Positions 1-11,970 of a stretch of DNA of 58,889 nucleotides are shown in pieces; the stretch's first letter is position 1; the number at the start of each line of letters is the position of its first letter. Position numbers and translations under genes: made by a program. The stretch covers positions 1 to 58,889 of the forward strand of contig NXFV01000749.1 of NCBI GenBank assembly GCA_002803225.1. Direction: 5' to 3'. The notes under the pieces are model-generated. The model saw only the letters and a program-made list of their open reading frames with translations, searched no databases and was not told where the DNA came from. This DNA is from Gamarada debralockiae. Taxonomy: Eukaryota > Ascomycota > Leotiomycetes > Helotiales > Hyphodiscaceae.

Positions 1-321
1 CTCCTTTGAGCGATTAGGAGATACACCGCACGCGTAAGAGAATACATGTTGAAAGCGTCTACGGACATGCGAGCCGGGGTTTCCAATGGCACTTTCATCT
101 GATACTATTACTGTGAGTGCTGGACGACTCTCTCCTCAATTGAAACAATTGACCAGTTCAAATTATTTTGCTAGGTGCAAAGAATGTGGTCTCGCCAAAC
201 ATCCTTGCCGATCCTTTTTGAGACACCTCACTCAGGACTAAGGGTTTAAACCCAACAGCATCATGACCACAACCAAATAACGACTGCCAACAAGGCCATT
301 GACCCTCTATCGAGATCCAAG
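1..321. other. Upstream region of the first MFS gene
   Basis: No gene is supported here. The stretch ends at the ATG of the MFS transporter and probably holds its promoter and 5' leader. I see no clear TATA box or repeat. Confidence 0.4.
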
Positions 322-2140
322 ATGTTCAGGGTATCTAAATACCTGCCGTTCGCCTCTTCCACGACTACGGCACAAGCTTGCGCGTATCTATTCGCCGTTT
401 GTCTCTTCTCGATATCCTTCCTGGTCTTCCTGAACAGCAGCGTGTCATTCGTTATAACGGACCTAATCGGAGTCAAAGATGGAGTCGGAGACTTGGTTGG
501 CACATTGGGCTTTGTGGATGAGCTTGTCGCTCTGTTTGCGTGTCCATTGTGGGGTATACTCTCCGATCGGCTTGGTGTTCGGATGGTTTGCGTATTAGGA
601 TACACGATTGTGGGGTTGGCACTACTGTTGTTTGTCCAGGCGGGAAATGTCTATCCGCAGTTGTTGTTGGCACGGGTATTCTTTAGTATTGGGGGCGCTG
701 CGACGTGAGTACTCTGCTTCAATTGGGTAATTTATTGCTGACCATGCCTGCAGAGCTACAATGGTCACGGCTATCCTACCCTCAATGACTGGCAATCGAG
801 ACAACGAAATCCAGAATGAACCTACGGAACCGCTACCAGGCAATATCCGTGGTAGCATAGCCGCGTCCCTCGATTCTGAAGCTACTATAACACCTGCAAA
901 TTATAATGGAAGGGCGAAACCTGCACAGACGAATAGGAGGAGTACATCGAGTGCAAAATCATCGTCAAGTCCACCTCGACTGGCTGGGCTAGTTGGAGTT
1001 TGCACTGGATGTGGTGCACTGGTTGCACTTGCGTTGTTCCTTCCTCTGCCTGCACAGTTCTCTCATATCAAGGGGATAACTCAAGGGCAAGCAGTGGCGG
1101 ACAGCTTTTACGTGGTTGGAGCCATCTCGTTCTTGGTAGCTGGCTTCTGCTTCTTTGGACTTCGCGGATTACAAGGAGAAGAAGGAAAGGGCTGGCGTTT
1201 GCTCCTGGGAAGATCTCCGACAGCCCAGGGCTATCAGGCTGCACCTCAATCGGAGGACCAAGAAGCTACTGAGCCTCCCCCAGCCCCTTTCCTTCCGTAC
1301 TGGAAGCTTTTACTTGACTCGACAGTCTTGGGCTTTAAAGACGCCCAAATTGGATTGGGATACCTTGGAGGTTTCGTCGCTCGAGCCTCTTCAGTGGGTA
1401 TCTCTCTATTCGTTCCACTTTACGTTAACGCATACTTCATCAGAAATGGCTTCTGCAAAGGGTCACCAAACGACCCCTCGCCCGAGCTCAAGAAAGAGTG
1501 TAGGGCAGCATATGTTTTGGCGGCAGAGCTGACAGGAGTCTCCCAACTCATTGCTCTTCTCTGCGCACCTTTATTTGGTTATCTATCGGATCGATACCGC
1601 CGGTTCAACGTTCCACTCCTCGCAGCCAGCGTCTGTGGGATCATTGGCTATACTGCTTTCGCGAGGCTTATTAGTCCAGAGCCTAAAGATGTTAATGGCA
1701 GGGGAGGAAGTCCAGTGGTGTTCCTCGTCGTTGCCCTTATCGGCATAAGCCAGATTGGAGCGATTGTTTGTAGTCTTGGTCTACTCGGCCGGGGTGTTCT
1801 TGGTGCCGAAGGAGGTTATAATCTCTCTTCCCAACTGGAAGGTGCTTCTGCTCGAGCTCGGATTGCGAATGGGCAAGGTGAAGCTGCACCACTTGTACCT
1901 TCCTCGACATCACACATGCCGTCCTCATCGAGAAGCCACCTCAAAGGTTCTATTGCTGGCGTTTATTCTCTTTCAGGCGGCGCAGCAATTCTACTTCTCA
2001 CGAAGCTCGGTGGTCTTCTCTTCGACAGCGACCCAGGTGCGCCGTTCTATATCATGTCAGGCTTCAATGCTATCTTATTAGTCGTAGGCATTGGTGCTGG
2101 GGTTTATCGAGAGGCCAAGACTCATAAACAGATTTCTTGA
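322..2140 (+). CDS. Major facilitator superfamily transporter, two exons
   Basis: Predicted polytopic membrane transporter of about 589 residues, joined from 322..704 and 754..2140. The intron opens with GTGAGT and closes with CAG. The splice completes a Thr codon and keeps a continuous frame through the Gly-Gly-Ala-Ala-Thr-Ala-Thr segment at the end of a membrane helix. The N-terminal half has hydrophobic helices and the MFS loop signature GILSDRLGVR between helices 2 and 3. A long Ser/Pro-rich hydrophilic insert follows the splice, and a second repeat carries the matching signature FGYLSDRYRR. The substrate cannot be told from sequence; the long internal loop and layout recall drug:H+ antiporter or vesicular-amine-like fungal MFS proteins. 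The start is the first ATG in frame. MFS membership is firm; the subfamily is inference. Confidence 0.85.
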
Positions 2141-2377
2141 TGATCTGTGCTCCTATGCCTAGAACAAAGACAACATCACAAAGACTGCGCTCTCGAGTGG
2201 GCGTACTCCCTCGCTACGACGTTAGTATCAATACTCAAATCACTTATCAAATACGGATTATTCACGTGGGGCTCAAAATATGAGATAAAATATGTCGATC
2301 AATGAATCTTCATTATTTACCTAGGATGTTACCTCCCAAAATTCAAGGAATGGTATTATCTTCTGAACCTGTCCTCC

Positions 2378-3715
2378 TTAATTCGCGTGACTTACGCGAG
2401 GTCGATCTCTTCTCGACATGCGGATGACGGGCTCCTCTTCTGAGTCGCTCTTGACAACACGGTTTCGCTTCTTGACTCGGCGAGTGGGTTTCTGCTCCTC
2501 TTCTCGGTCACTCTCAACGTCACGCTTTCGCTTTGTGACTCGACGACTTGGCTTCTGTTCCTCTTCGGAATTATCGCTGATGACGATGACGCTGAGGGTT
2601 CGGGTGCGTTTCGATTTGCGAACGCTCTGTTGCTCGTCGTCGTCTTCTTCGTGGGAATTGCGCTTGCGCTTGGTGTTCAGAGCGACTTTCTGCGTGTCCT
2701 TCTTGGCCTTGGGTGGGTTGGTGCTCTGACCTACCTTCTGTTTGCCCTTTTCCTCTTGTGGTCGGCAATCTCTACAGAACCAGTCTCCCTGAAGGACTGG
2801 CGCTCCGTAGCATTCCTGATGAACAGCAAGGTTGCAGCCGTCGCAGAAAACGATCTCGTTCGGTTTCTTTGAATCGAGTCCCTGGCAGATCGCGCAAGCC
2901 TCATCGTCTTCATCATCTGAGCTGGCGTCGCTCTTCGAATCGCTTTCGAGTCCATCCATTCTGATGGTATCGTCGCCGTCCAACTGCTTGCCTGTTTTTT
3001 TGTCAACGATGATCAATTTATGGTCAACTTCGAAGGAGTCACCGTCAGAATCCTCCTTGGACTCTTGCCTGGTCATTTTTGTCAGCCTTGTCGATCGCCT
3101 CGATGGTGTGGAGGGCTTCTTCGATGCCTTCTTTTCGACAACGATGACGGAAGCCTCAGGAATTTCAAGATCGCCCTTGTACTCCGCATCTTCCTCGCTG
3201 TCGCTCTCCTCGACTGGGGAGAGTGCGAGCTCATCGGTGTAGAAATTTCCTGCATACATCGTCGGGCGGTCTCTTGGGGAGAGCGCTAAGCGCTCAGGGT
3301 AGTGATCATGTCGAGGCGCGGTGGTGATCGGGGCGGGGCGTGTTTTCGACAAGATTATCGTGCTGATGACCGTGGGCTTGAAAGACGAGATGTATGACAT
3401 GTTGACAGCCGGTGCTGCATATCTCATTGACGTCTGGAAGAGGTTTCGGTAGGGCCCGTTGCTGCAGAGCCTGTCCTTGGGTGGCTCCGGATAGCGGCTC
3501 GTGGGGAGATCTGATGTTCCTGACATCTGTGTGTCTGCTACGTGCTCTCTCTTGTATGCGAAAAAAGAACATCTCATGCATTCGAATGGCATGGGGAAGG
3601 GGTGCTCAGCGCACACATAGTGGCTGCAAGCATGGGTACTTTTCCCGAATGATATTGAGAACGACATGATGGATGGAGGGGAGGACGAGGTCGCTGAAGC
3701 CCCGACTTCGAGCAT
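2378..3715 (-). CDS. PHD-finger protein with acidic/basic repeat tail
   Basis: Single-exon nuclear-type protein of 445 residues. A complete C4HC3 PHD finger lies at about residues 274-317 (Cys274, 277, 291, 294, His299, Cys302, 314, 317). The core [14 protein letters not shown] resembles the PHD of BRPF/JADE/Nto1-type chromatin proteins, so binding to a histone tail is a reasonable inference. No catalytic domain is visible. Residues 30-49 hold a second small Cys/His group (Cys30, His32, Cys35, His38, Cys46, Cys49) that may bind zinc. The linker is rich in Ser/Asp/Glu. The C-terminus repeats a unit of about 22 residues, EEEQKP followed by RRV and Lys/Arg, giving alternating acidic and basic patches. 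Gene ends are clear; whether translation starts at Met1 or the later Met17 is open. Confidence 0.8.
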   Translation of the reverse strand: MLEVGASATSSSPPSIMSFSISFGKSTHACSHYVCAEHPFPMPFECMRCSFFAYKREHVADTQMSGTSDLPTSRYPEPPKDRLCSNGPYRNLFQTSMRYAAPAVNMSYISSFKPTVISTIILSKTRPAPITTAPRHDHYPERLALSPRDRPTMYAGNFYTDELALSPVEESDSEEDAEYKGDLEIPEASVIVVEKKASKKPSTPSRRSTRLTKMTRQESKEDSDGDSFEVDHKLIIVDKKTGKQLDGDDTIRMDGLESDSKSDASSDDEDDEACAICQGLDSKKPNEIVFCDGCNLAVHQECYGAPVLQGDWFCRDCRPQEEKGKQKVGQSTNPPKAKKDTQKVALNTKRKRNSHEEDDDEQQSVRKSKRTRTLSVIVISDNSEEEQKPSRRVTKRKRDVESDREEEQKPTRRVKKRNRVVKSDSEEEPVIRMSRRDRPRVSHAN

Positions 3716-4261
3716 TCAAATGGTTTCTTATATACGTCCTGGGGTACGGAGTTATCTTTGTTCAAAGAACAAGATTGCCACTCCTATTTTAAGAACAATC
3801 ATCCTCTTTTGAGCACTTTCTCTTTGATCGTTCCTCGAGCTTTCTTTGTGTCCTCCTCTTGTACACTTCTCCTGAATGTCCTTGTTTATGGACAAAGTGG
3901 GACTCAATTGACCATTCTCTTCATCCTCTATCGAGTCTCCTTGGTATTGCCGCCCTCCTGATCCCTAAATCCCCTTGTTCGACGACGAACGAGGGCCAAT
4001 CATTCCCACAGATGTACTTTCCCTTTGGCTTTCTTTCGAGTTTGCTTTGTGATCCTGGATTACTAAGTCCTGACTATTCTTTGTATTCTCCTCTGTTCAC
4101 CCCCATGTCCTCTTATCCAGGGACAAAGCAGGATTCGGCCGCGAGTACGCCATCGAGTATCTCTCCTCCTTTTATGCCCAATCAATAAAATAAAGCAAGA
4201 CGACCAGGAATAGCATCACCATCACCTCACTTCTCCCACTCTCGAGCACACCCACAGTATC
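3716..4261. other. Intergenic, promoter side of the PHD gene
   Basis: Pyrimidine-rich sequence on the + strand. Reading frames here are short and low in complexity and I support none of them as genes. The part next to 3715 should contain the PHD-gene promoter on the minus strand. Confidence 0.4.
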
Positions 4262-4650
4262 ATGGATACAGTTCGCAACCTTTTACCACAGAAAGCAATG
4301 CCTCCTAAATCCGCCTCCAACGCTCCCATCGAGCTCCAGCCCACGCCACTTACACCACCATCATCCGAACCCCCCACCTCCTCTCAACCGTCCCACTTTC
4401 CAGTGCCAAGTAGTTTCTACCTAAGCTCCCCTGTTCTCAACTTCATTAACGTCCAACGAGCCCAATACATCCAAACCGCTCTCTATAACCACAAGCCAAT
4501 GACCCTCGAAAAGACACAACAGCGCTAAGAATTTCTCATCTCCCAATTCACATCCGTGCTTGATGTGCTCGAAGCAAAATACCTGGAAGTATGGAATAAG
4601 TTTATGGAGAGTGTACGAGGCTCGTTGAAGAGAAGGTTTGAAGGCTGTTA
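4262..4650 (+). pseudogene. Broken short gene relic, unknown family
   Basis: An open frame of 88 codons begins at the ATG at 4262 and reads a Pro/Ser/Thr-rich start followed by a helical-looking segment. It stops at TAA (4526-4528), but the same frame continues open beyond the stop with EFLISQFTSVLDVLEAKYLE and a basic helix, to a second stop near 4658. This pattern fits a gene interrupted by a nonsense mutation. An intron hiding the stop cannot be excluded, although I see no good splice pair. I do not recognise the protein. Confidence 0.35.
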
Positions 4651-5560
4651 TGGGTAGTTTGAGGGGGATATGGAGAAGAATGAGATACATGCTAGAGGAG
4701 GGAGTTGTGGGAGAGGGGTGGGGCTGAGAGGGCGAGGAACGGGGTGAAGGCGGGGATGGGGTTCAGAGGGTTGGTTGGCCCAAAGCTTGAATTGAAAGGG
4801 ATGGGGATGTTGGAATAGGTGACTAAGAGATTGGAATTGTGTGAGGTATTAAGACCTTAGTTTATACAATTGATGTTTCTAAAAGTTTGTTAAGAGAGAG
4901 CGCAAAAAGATTTCCCTGTGGTAATCGGTGGAATGGAAAGACAATAGCCTTTCAACCCATGCTGCACCCTTAAAAACTGGCCACCCGCGATTTGCGGACA
5001 AGGCTGAGCGGTAGCCTGCGAAAAGATACGCGACAATCACATGACCCTCCAGGAATTAAAAGTTATAGAACAAAGGGAAGTTTTTCTCTGGAGAGTCCAT
5101 TGAAATATATATTAGTGATATAAAATTACATAGTGAGGCCCAATTCCCCAAGTTCAAGCCCTAAATCCTTGACCCCTTTTTCGGATTCGAAATCCCAAGT
5201 CTCTTGGAAGGTTCCAGAAGACTGGGTTTTTGCGCTCCGCACACGTCAGGCTGCTCCTGGTCACTCAGGCAGCGCAAATAAATTTTTGAGTGCCAATCAC
5301 GAACACTGAACTGATTCACTGGGTGACATTGATCCCTCGTTTGTTTTTCCAAGCAACATCCCCTCAGCCCAATTGTGCACTCAGTTTTCGATTTATCAAC
5401 CGTTGTGAAAGAAAACAGAAAGTGATTAATACTTTATTCCCAGTAATATCTCGGAAAAGAGGGTGCATGGATTGAACCAACCAACGGCCAATTCTTCCAC
5501 GGACAAGCAGCGGGACCGGCCTTTCTCAGCATACCACTATTCCAGCGACCGTAATACTCA
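4651..5560. other. Intergenic upstream of the J-protein gene
   Basis: Nothing recognisable as a gene. The stretch at 4650-4850 is G-rich and 5100-5130 is AT-rich. The last few hundred bases probably contain the promoter and leader of the TPR/J-domain gene. Confidence 0.4.
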
Positions 5561-7659
5561 ATGAACTTCTTCGGAAAGTCCTCCAAAAAATCAAAGAAGA
5601 CGACGACGACATCTACTAGCGAGGACACTCATTCCCCACGATCTTCACGCTCAGGATCACGATCACCGAAGAAGTCGTCACCTTCGAAATCCAGCAAGGC
5701 TCTAGACGACAATTATAAGGCAGAGCAAGCATCTTCTAAAAGCAACCGCAGCTTTCGAAGATCCGGTCGTCATTCTCCACGAGATACAATCGATCCGAAC
5801 GAACACCCTCTGAACTGGCCTCCGGAGCATAGATTGTCGGTTTTATCGACCATGTCAGAACCAACTCCCATGGATATTGACTCAGAGAGTCGAAACACTC
5901 CTTCTTCTCCCCCACCACAAACCAACATGCCAGGTGCTTTCGATACCCCCAAGACCAACGGCACCAAAGTTAATGGAGAAGGACCTGCTCCCCCCCCGCA
6001 CAAGACTCCCACGAGCCCTCCTCCTGCCCCCGCCTCCACAGCAGAAGATGCAGAGGCGTTCAAGACTGCAGGCAACAAGTTATACAAGGCTGGGGACTAC
6101 AAAAAGGCGATTGAAGAATACACCAAGGGTATGTCTCCCAAAGATATTGCAAATGGAGAGACTTGCTAATATATGATCTTTTACAGCCGTCGAAGCACAA
6201 CCCTCGTCAGCCACATATCTCAACAATCGCGCAGCAGCATACATAGGTTCAGGTCAATATATCAATGCTTTGGACGATTGCCTTCGTGCAGACGAGCTGG
6301 ATCCCAACAACCCGAAGATCCTTCTCCGATTAGCACGTATCTATACTAGTTTAGGTCGTCCACTAGAAGCCCTCGACACTTACGCCCGTATCCAGCCTGC
6401 TCCATCAGCAAAGGACGTTGCTCCAGCAAAGGCAATGCTTCAGCACATCCAGGTTGCGGAAGATGCTCTCAAGAATGGCACGACCGGATCGATGGCACTG
6501 CATGCTCTTGACCAGGCTGAGAAGTTACTTGGTCTTGGTGCACCAAAGCCCAGAAAATGGCAATTGATGCGAGGAGAAGCATACTTGAAGATGGGAAACG
6601 TGAATGCTTTGGGTGACGCACAGAATGTTGCCATGTCTTTACTGCGAAACAACAACAAAGATCCCGAGGCTCTTGTGCTGCGAGGGCGAGCTCTTTACTC
6701 TCAAGGAGACAACACCAAGGCCATTCAGCACTTCCGCTCAGCTCTAGAGTGCGATCCAGATTACCGAGATGCTGTCAAGTACTTGCGCATGGTACAGAAA
6801 TTGGATCGTATGAAGGCGGAAGGCAATGCAGATTACAAGGCTTCACGTTGGCAACAAGCTATTGACAAATATACCGAGGCTCTCGAAGTGGATCCCACGA
6901 ACAAGGGCACAAATTCCAAGCTCCTGCAAAACCGAGCTCTGTGCTGGGTCCAGTTGAAGGATTACAAAAGTGCTATCGAAGACTGCGAGCGTGCGATTTC
7001 CCTGGATCCTTCATACACCAAAGCCAAGAAAACAAAGGCGAACGCACTCGGTCAATCTGGCAAGTGGGAAGATGCTGTCCGTGAGCTTAAGGAATTACAG
7101 GAGCAAGATCCGAACGACCCCACTATTGCGAAGGATGTACGGAAGGCTGAGCTGGAATTAAAGAAGAGCAAGCGGAAGGATTACTACAAGATTCTTGGCG
7201 TTGAGAAGGATGCAGATGAGAACCAGATCAAGAAGGCTTATAGGAAGGTTGCTCTTATTCACCACCCCGACAAGAACCCTGGCGATGAAGATGCCGCGGA
7301 GAGATTCAAGGATATTACAGAGGCTTATGAGACCTTGAGCGATCCCGAGTAAGTGCCCAGAGCCTGCTTCATATGTACCCTATTAACATGATCATAGGAA
7401 ACGTGCTCGTTATGATAGTGGTGAGGACCTCATTGATCCGATGGAAGGCTTTGGTGGAGGTGGAATGGGAGGTGGCATGCAAATCGATCCAGAAATTCTC
7501 ATGCAGATGTTCGGGGCGCAAATGGGCGGTATGGGAGGCGGTGCCCGAGGTGGAGGAGGAGGATTCCACAGCTTCGGAGGTGGAATGCCAAGTGGTATGG
7601 GAGGTGGTGGTCGACGAGGAGCTCCACAGGGCTTCCCTGGGGGCTTTTCCTTCCAATGA
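5561..7659 (+). CDS. TPR and J-domain co-chaperone (DNAJC7-like)
   Basis: Predicted Hsp70/Hsp90 co-chaperone of 663 residues, joined from 5561..6128, 6187..7348 and 7398..7659. Both introns are GT-AG and the frame is kept across each. The first 150 residues are Ser/Pro/Lys-rich and disordered. TPR repeats follow, with the pattern [20 protein letters not shown] at about residue 170 and [20 protein letters not shown] further on. The J domain starts near residue 521 (DYYKILGV) and has the HPD motif at about 549-551, which is needed to stimulate Hsp70 ATPase activity. The tail is Gly/Met-rich. This order is that of DNAJC7/TPR2. The annotated stop is the TGA at 7657-7659, but the frame continues open for 96 codons after it (see the separate entry), so the true C-terminus is uncertain. 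Confidence 0.9.
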
Positions 7660-7947
7660 CAAGATGACGAGGAGGAACCTTTCCAGGGGCCTGGAAGCGA
7701 CGAAACTCACGATCACAAAGAAAAAAAGAATGATTGGCCAGAGGATGAGAGGTTTGCTGGAAACCAGGTTTCAGATTACCAGCTTCAATTGTCTCGCAGA
7801 GTTGGTATATGGTTCTTGCTCGCAGGCGTTTTCATTCCGTTCGATCTCCTGGCAGTCATTTTGGTCATGGGAATGTGTGTGTACATTTGCATCAAAGTAA
7901 TTCTGTGTCTGCGTCAGAGATTGGCACTCTATAGATTGGAGGGATAG
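7660..7947 (+). other. In-frame 96-codon extension after the J-protein stop
   Basis: Directly after the TGA of the J-protein gene the same frame runs open to TAG at 7945-7947. It encodes an acidic linker (DDEEEPFQGPGSDE), a charged stretch, and then a long hydrophobic segment (GIWFLLAGVFIPFDLLAVIL and more) ending in a short basic tail. It has no ATG until inside the hydrophobic part, so it is unlikely to be an independent gene. One way to include it is removal of 7595..7663 (69 bases, GTATGG to AAG), which takes out the stop, keeps frame and gives Pro-Ser-Asp-Asp-Glu-Glu. Other explanations are stop-codon readthrough or a recent nonsense mutation in an ancestrally longer protein. Confidence 0.45.
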
Positions 7948-8719
7948 AAGATCTCATTGCCGGCGTTACTCAGTCCTTCAACTCTTCCATCTGGAAAGAG
8001 TTGAATTGGACAATGAATGGAAATCTCTTTCAAAACGACCTATATCAATTTTGATTTGTTTCAATGATTGCCAACCACACTAGGGTCTCACTCCGCTCTC
8101 CATTGCAGATTGCTGATTCATAGTGAGTGATTAGGGGTTGTGGATACTCGAAGTTGCTCTCATCTACAGTGGTTTCATATGATTTTCGTGACGACGCCTG
8201 GTATACGTAGACAACCACACTTTTACTAGATCATTCGTTTTATACATATCTCCTTTAAGACCTCACTCACCGTAAACGTTAACCCAAAGGAAATGCGTCC
8301 CCTCCCTATGTGCTTGGACACGCGACAGAGAAGACAGACACGTGAGCAGCCACTAAGAACCGAAAATCGAGGCTGAGATATTTGGTGCCCCTCCATTGCA
8401 TGGCTGAATTCAGGCACCTTGACAACAACGAATGTGACATCGACAACAAATTCACTCCCCGCAGATACCGACTGAAAGACACCCTGCTTAGCATCTCTGA
8501 ACCCGGATTCTAGAACTCCCACATACACTAAGCATACAATTTCCACCATTACACAAGCCTTTCGTCACCGACCTTTCAAAGAAGAATGACTCGATAGCAG
8601 AGTCATAAAGCATGATATATGCAACGTACGAGCTACTGCAACGACCATAGCAGTAAACACGAGCATACCACAGATCCCAAACTTGTTCCTGGGCTTCCGT
8701 GCGTGAGTGCAGAAGCGTC
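7948..8719. other. Intergenic between J-protein and Los1 genes
   Basis: About 770 bases with no supported gene. Minus-strand open frames at 8226-8549 and 8488-8874 show no domain and partly overlap the Los1 first intron. The region should hold the 3' end of the J-protein transcript and the LOS1 promoter. Confidence 0.4.
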
Positions 8720-11700
8720 ATGGATATCCAGGTACGTTCAGCATGCGACACCGCCACATTAATCCGGGGTTGCCATGGGGAGTGTTGACTGTCAACAAAG
8801 AGATGGCTGCACTTCTTTGAACCTATACTAACTATATGCTGCAACTCAGGTCGAAAATGCCATCGAGATAGCATGGAACCCCACCTCCGATCAGAGCCTT
8901 AAAGCTCAAGCCTTCGATTTCCTCAACCGCCTACGATCCGACCCATCTGGCCGAGAAGCATGTCTCACACTCTTCACCAAAACCCCGAAGGCATCCGAGG
9001 TCGTACGTTTAGTGTCGTTGGATGTGATCAACAATGCTATTCAGACCCAGCAGCTTGATGGTCAGACTTTGAGCCATTTGAAGGAGAGCTTCTTGGAATA
9101 CATCAGACGAACATATGGCTCGGGCAGTCAGGATCAAGTTGACCCACCCAGTCTCCAGAACAAACTCACACAATCCTTGACATATCTGTTCATATCTTTG
9201 TACAAGCAAGGCTGGGAGAGTTTTCTGGACGATTTCTTGAGCTTGACGAGCACGCAAAACAACGGATCACGAGATAATCTACTCGGTATTGTGCTGTACT
9301 TACGGATCTTGGGCTCCATCCACGATGAGATTGCGGACGTTATTGTGACGCGGACCTCTGCTGAGACGAAACGAAATACTGAGTTGAAGGACATTATCCG
9401 AGCTCGAGATGTACAGAAAGTGACTACTTCTTGGCAAGAGATTCTCACACAATGGAGAGACCGGAACGATGCTGTAATTGAGATGACTCTCAAAGTTACT
9501 GGCAAATGGGTCAGCTGGATCGACATTTCTTTGGTTGTGAACCAGGAAACTCTGAACCTTCTCTTCCCACTGGTTGGCCGCACAAACCCAAGCAACAGAG
9601 AAGACAAAGTCCGGGATGCAGCTATCGACACATTCACGGAGATTGTGGCTAAGAAGATGAAGGCTACTGACAAGATTGCAATGATCGTGTTCTTGAATCT
9701 TGGGGAAGTTATTTCACAGCTTATTGCAAGCCCAGCTTTGAACGATCTACGCACAACTTCTAGCTACGACACTGATCTCGCAGAAGCTGTGGCAAAGCTC
9801 GTCAACAATATTGTTTTCGATATTGTCAAAGTCCTCGAGGATAATCAGGCTGCCACTGATACCCGAGTCCAAGCAGAGCAACTTCTGCAAACATTCCTGC
9901 CTCTTCTATTGCGATTCTTCTCCGACGAATATGATGAGATCTGCTCTACCGTCATACCCTCTCTTACCGATCTCCTTACATTTCTCCGAAAAGCTCAGCC
10001 TTTACCCCCAGCATACTCCGCCATGTTGTCACCAATACTTAATGCGATAATCCAGAAGATGAGATATGACGAAACCTCTTCATGGGGAAATGAGGATGAG
10101 CAGACTGATGAAGCCGAATTCCAAGAACTGCGAAAGAGACTGCAGGTTCTCCAGAAGAGCGTTGCTGCGGTTGATGAAACCCTTTACGTCGAAATCCTGA
10201 GCAACGTTGTTGGAAATACGTTTCAGCAACTTGATCGGCAAGGTGGCCAAATGGATTGGCGGGATCTTGATCTGGCGCTCCATGAGATGTATGTGTTTGG
10301 AGAGCTCACTGTGCCTAATGGAGGCCTTTACGCCAAGAGCCAGCCTTCCGGCGTGGCAGCCGAGCGTTTGATTGCCATGATGTCGAAGATGGTTGAATCT
10401 GGTAAGCTTGGATCCACGGGATTCGAGGGTATTATACTAACAGTTTCAAGGCATCGCGTCTTTCGCTCACCCTGCTATTCAGCTGCAATATATGGAGATC
10501 TGTGTTCGATATTGCACTTTTTTTGAGAACCAGGTCAATCTTATTCCGCAAGTTCTGGAACATTTCGTCCGTCTCGTCCACCATAATCACATTAGGGTCC
10601 GAACACGGTCGTGGTATCTGTTCCACCGATTTGTCAAGCATTTGAGAGCTCACGTTGGCAATGTCGCTGAAACGGTGATCCAATCTATCAGTGATCTCCT
10701 TCCTATCAGGGCAGAAGTTCCAGAGGATACAGCAGATGATGATATGTCGTCGGATCAAAGCGATCATTCTGCGGATGCTACTTTCAATGGCCAACTCTAC
10801 CTCTTCGAAGCAATCGGCTGCATCTCGTCCACCTCCATCACTCCTGTCGAAAACCAGATTATGTATGCAAGAACAATCATGGATCCGCTATTTTCTGATA
10901 TTGAACGCCACTTGCCAGCAGCCAAGTCAGGCGATGCTCAAGCCATCTTGCAGATCCATCATGTCATTATGGCCCTCGGATCCCTGGCCCACGGTTTCTC
11001 TGATTGGACTCCAGGAAATCCTGCTACTGCGAACAGCGCACCTGTGAAGGAAGTTACTGAGGGTTTCAGCCGAGCTGCAGAGGCCATTTTAATTGCACTC
11101 GAAGCACTGAAGAACTCTTTCGACGTTCGTACAGCTGCTAGAGCTTCCTTTTCTCGCCTCATGGGAGTCATGGGAATTGGAATGCTGCCTCTTCTTCCGC
11201 GATGGATTGATGGGCTGCTTTCCCAGAGCTCTTCTAAAGACGAGATGGCCATGTTCCTGCGGTTGCTCGATCAAGTTGTCTTCGGATTCAAGAAGGAAAT
11301 CTTCACCGTCTTGGACTCCTTGCTCACTCCTCTACTCCAAAGAGTCTTCGCCGGCCTGGCTGAACCAATCGCCGGCACTGACGACGAAATCCAACTCGCC
11401 GAACTTCGGCGTGAATACCTTACATTCGTCCAAATCATCCTAAACAACGATCTCGGATCCGTTCTCGTCAGCGAGTCCAACCAAAACTTCTTCGAGCCTC
11501 TAATCATCTCTGTCACAACCCTCGCCAAAACAGTCACAAACGGCACCGGAAACCTAGCAGCCAGTCGGCTTGCATTTTCCGTCATCACTCGTATGGCAGA
11601 TCTCTGGGGCGGTCCCAACATCGCAACTCTCTCCGCACAACCCATCTCTTCTAACCTCCCCCCACAACCCGCATTCCCAGGATTCGATCGCTTCTTAATT

Positions 11701-11970
11701 GAAAGATTCCATCCTATCTGCTGGGAAGCTCTGCGCGAGCCTCAATTCCAACCAGCAGACGCTCAAGCCAAACAAGTTTTGAACGAGATCGCTGGGCTGG
11801 AGCAAACTATTTATATGAAGACGGGCGATATGTTCCTGCAACATCTGCAACAGGCTTTTTTCCCGGCTTTGGGTATTGATGGGACAGAATTCATTAAATA
11901 TATGACGACAAGCATGGATAGAAAAGGGTTGGCTGTTTATCTTCAAGGATTTCTACGTCAACGACAGTAG
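8720..11970 (+). CDS. LOS1: tRNA exportin Los1/exportin-T, three exons
   Basis: Karyopherin-beta that carries mature tRNA out of the nucleus with Ran-GTP. The protein is 1027 residues, close to the family size, joined from 8720..8731, 8850..10401 and 10451..11970. The first exon is only four codons (Met-Asp-Ile-Gln); its use is supported by the GTACGT donor, the CTCAG acceptor and the downstream start VENAIEIAWNP, typical of fungal Los1. The second intron (GTAAGC to CAAG) lies in a Gly codon and restores GIASFAHPAIQLQYMEICVR. The body is alpha-helical HEAT-like throughout, with Los1-like segments such as VTGKWVSWIDISLVVN and RAASFSRLMG-like repeats. Recognition is from memory of the family; no catalytic residues are expected. 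Confidence 0.9.

Noticed and set aside
3859..4188. 109-codon plus-strand frame upstream of the broken relic
   Set aside because: Pyrimidine-rich low-complexity sequence, no domain, no splice context.
7373..7900. 175-codon frame overlapping the last J-protein exon
   Set aside because: It is an alternative frame of the Gly/Met-rich exon. The exon frame itself restores the J-domain end after splicing, and the translation of this frame has no family likeness.
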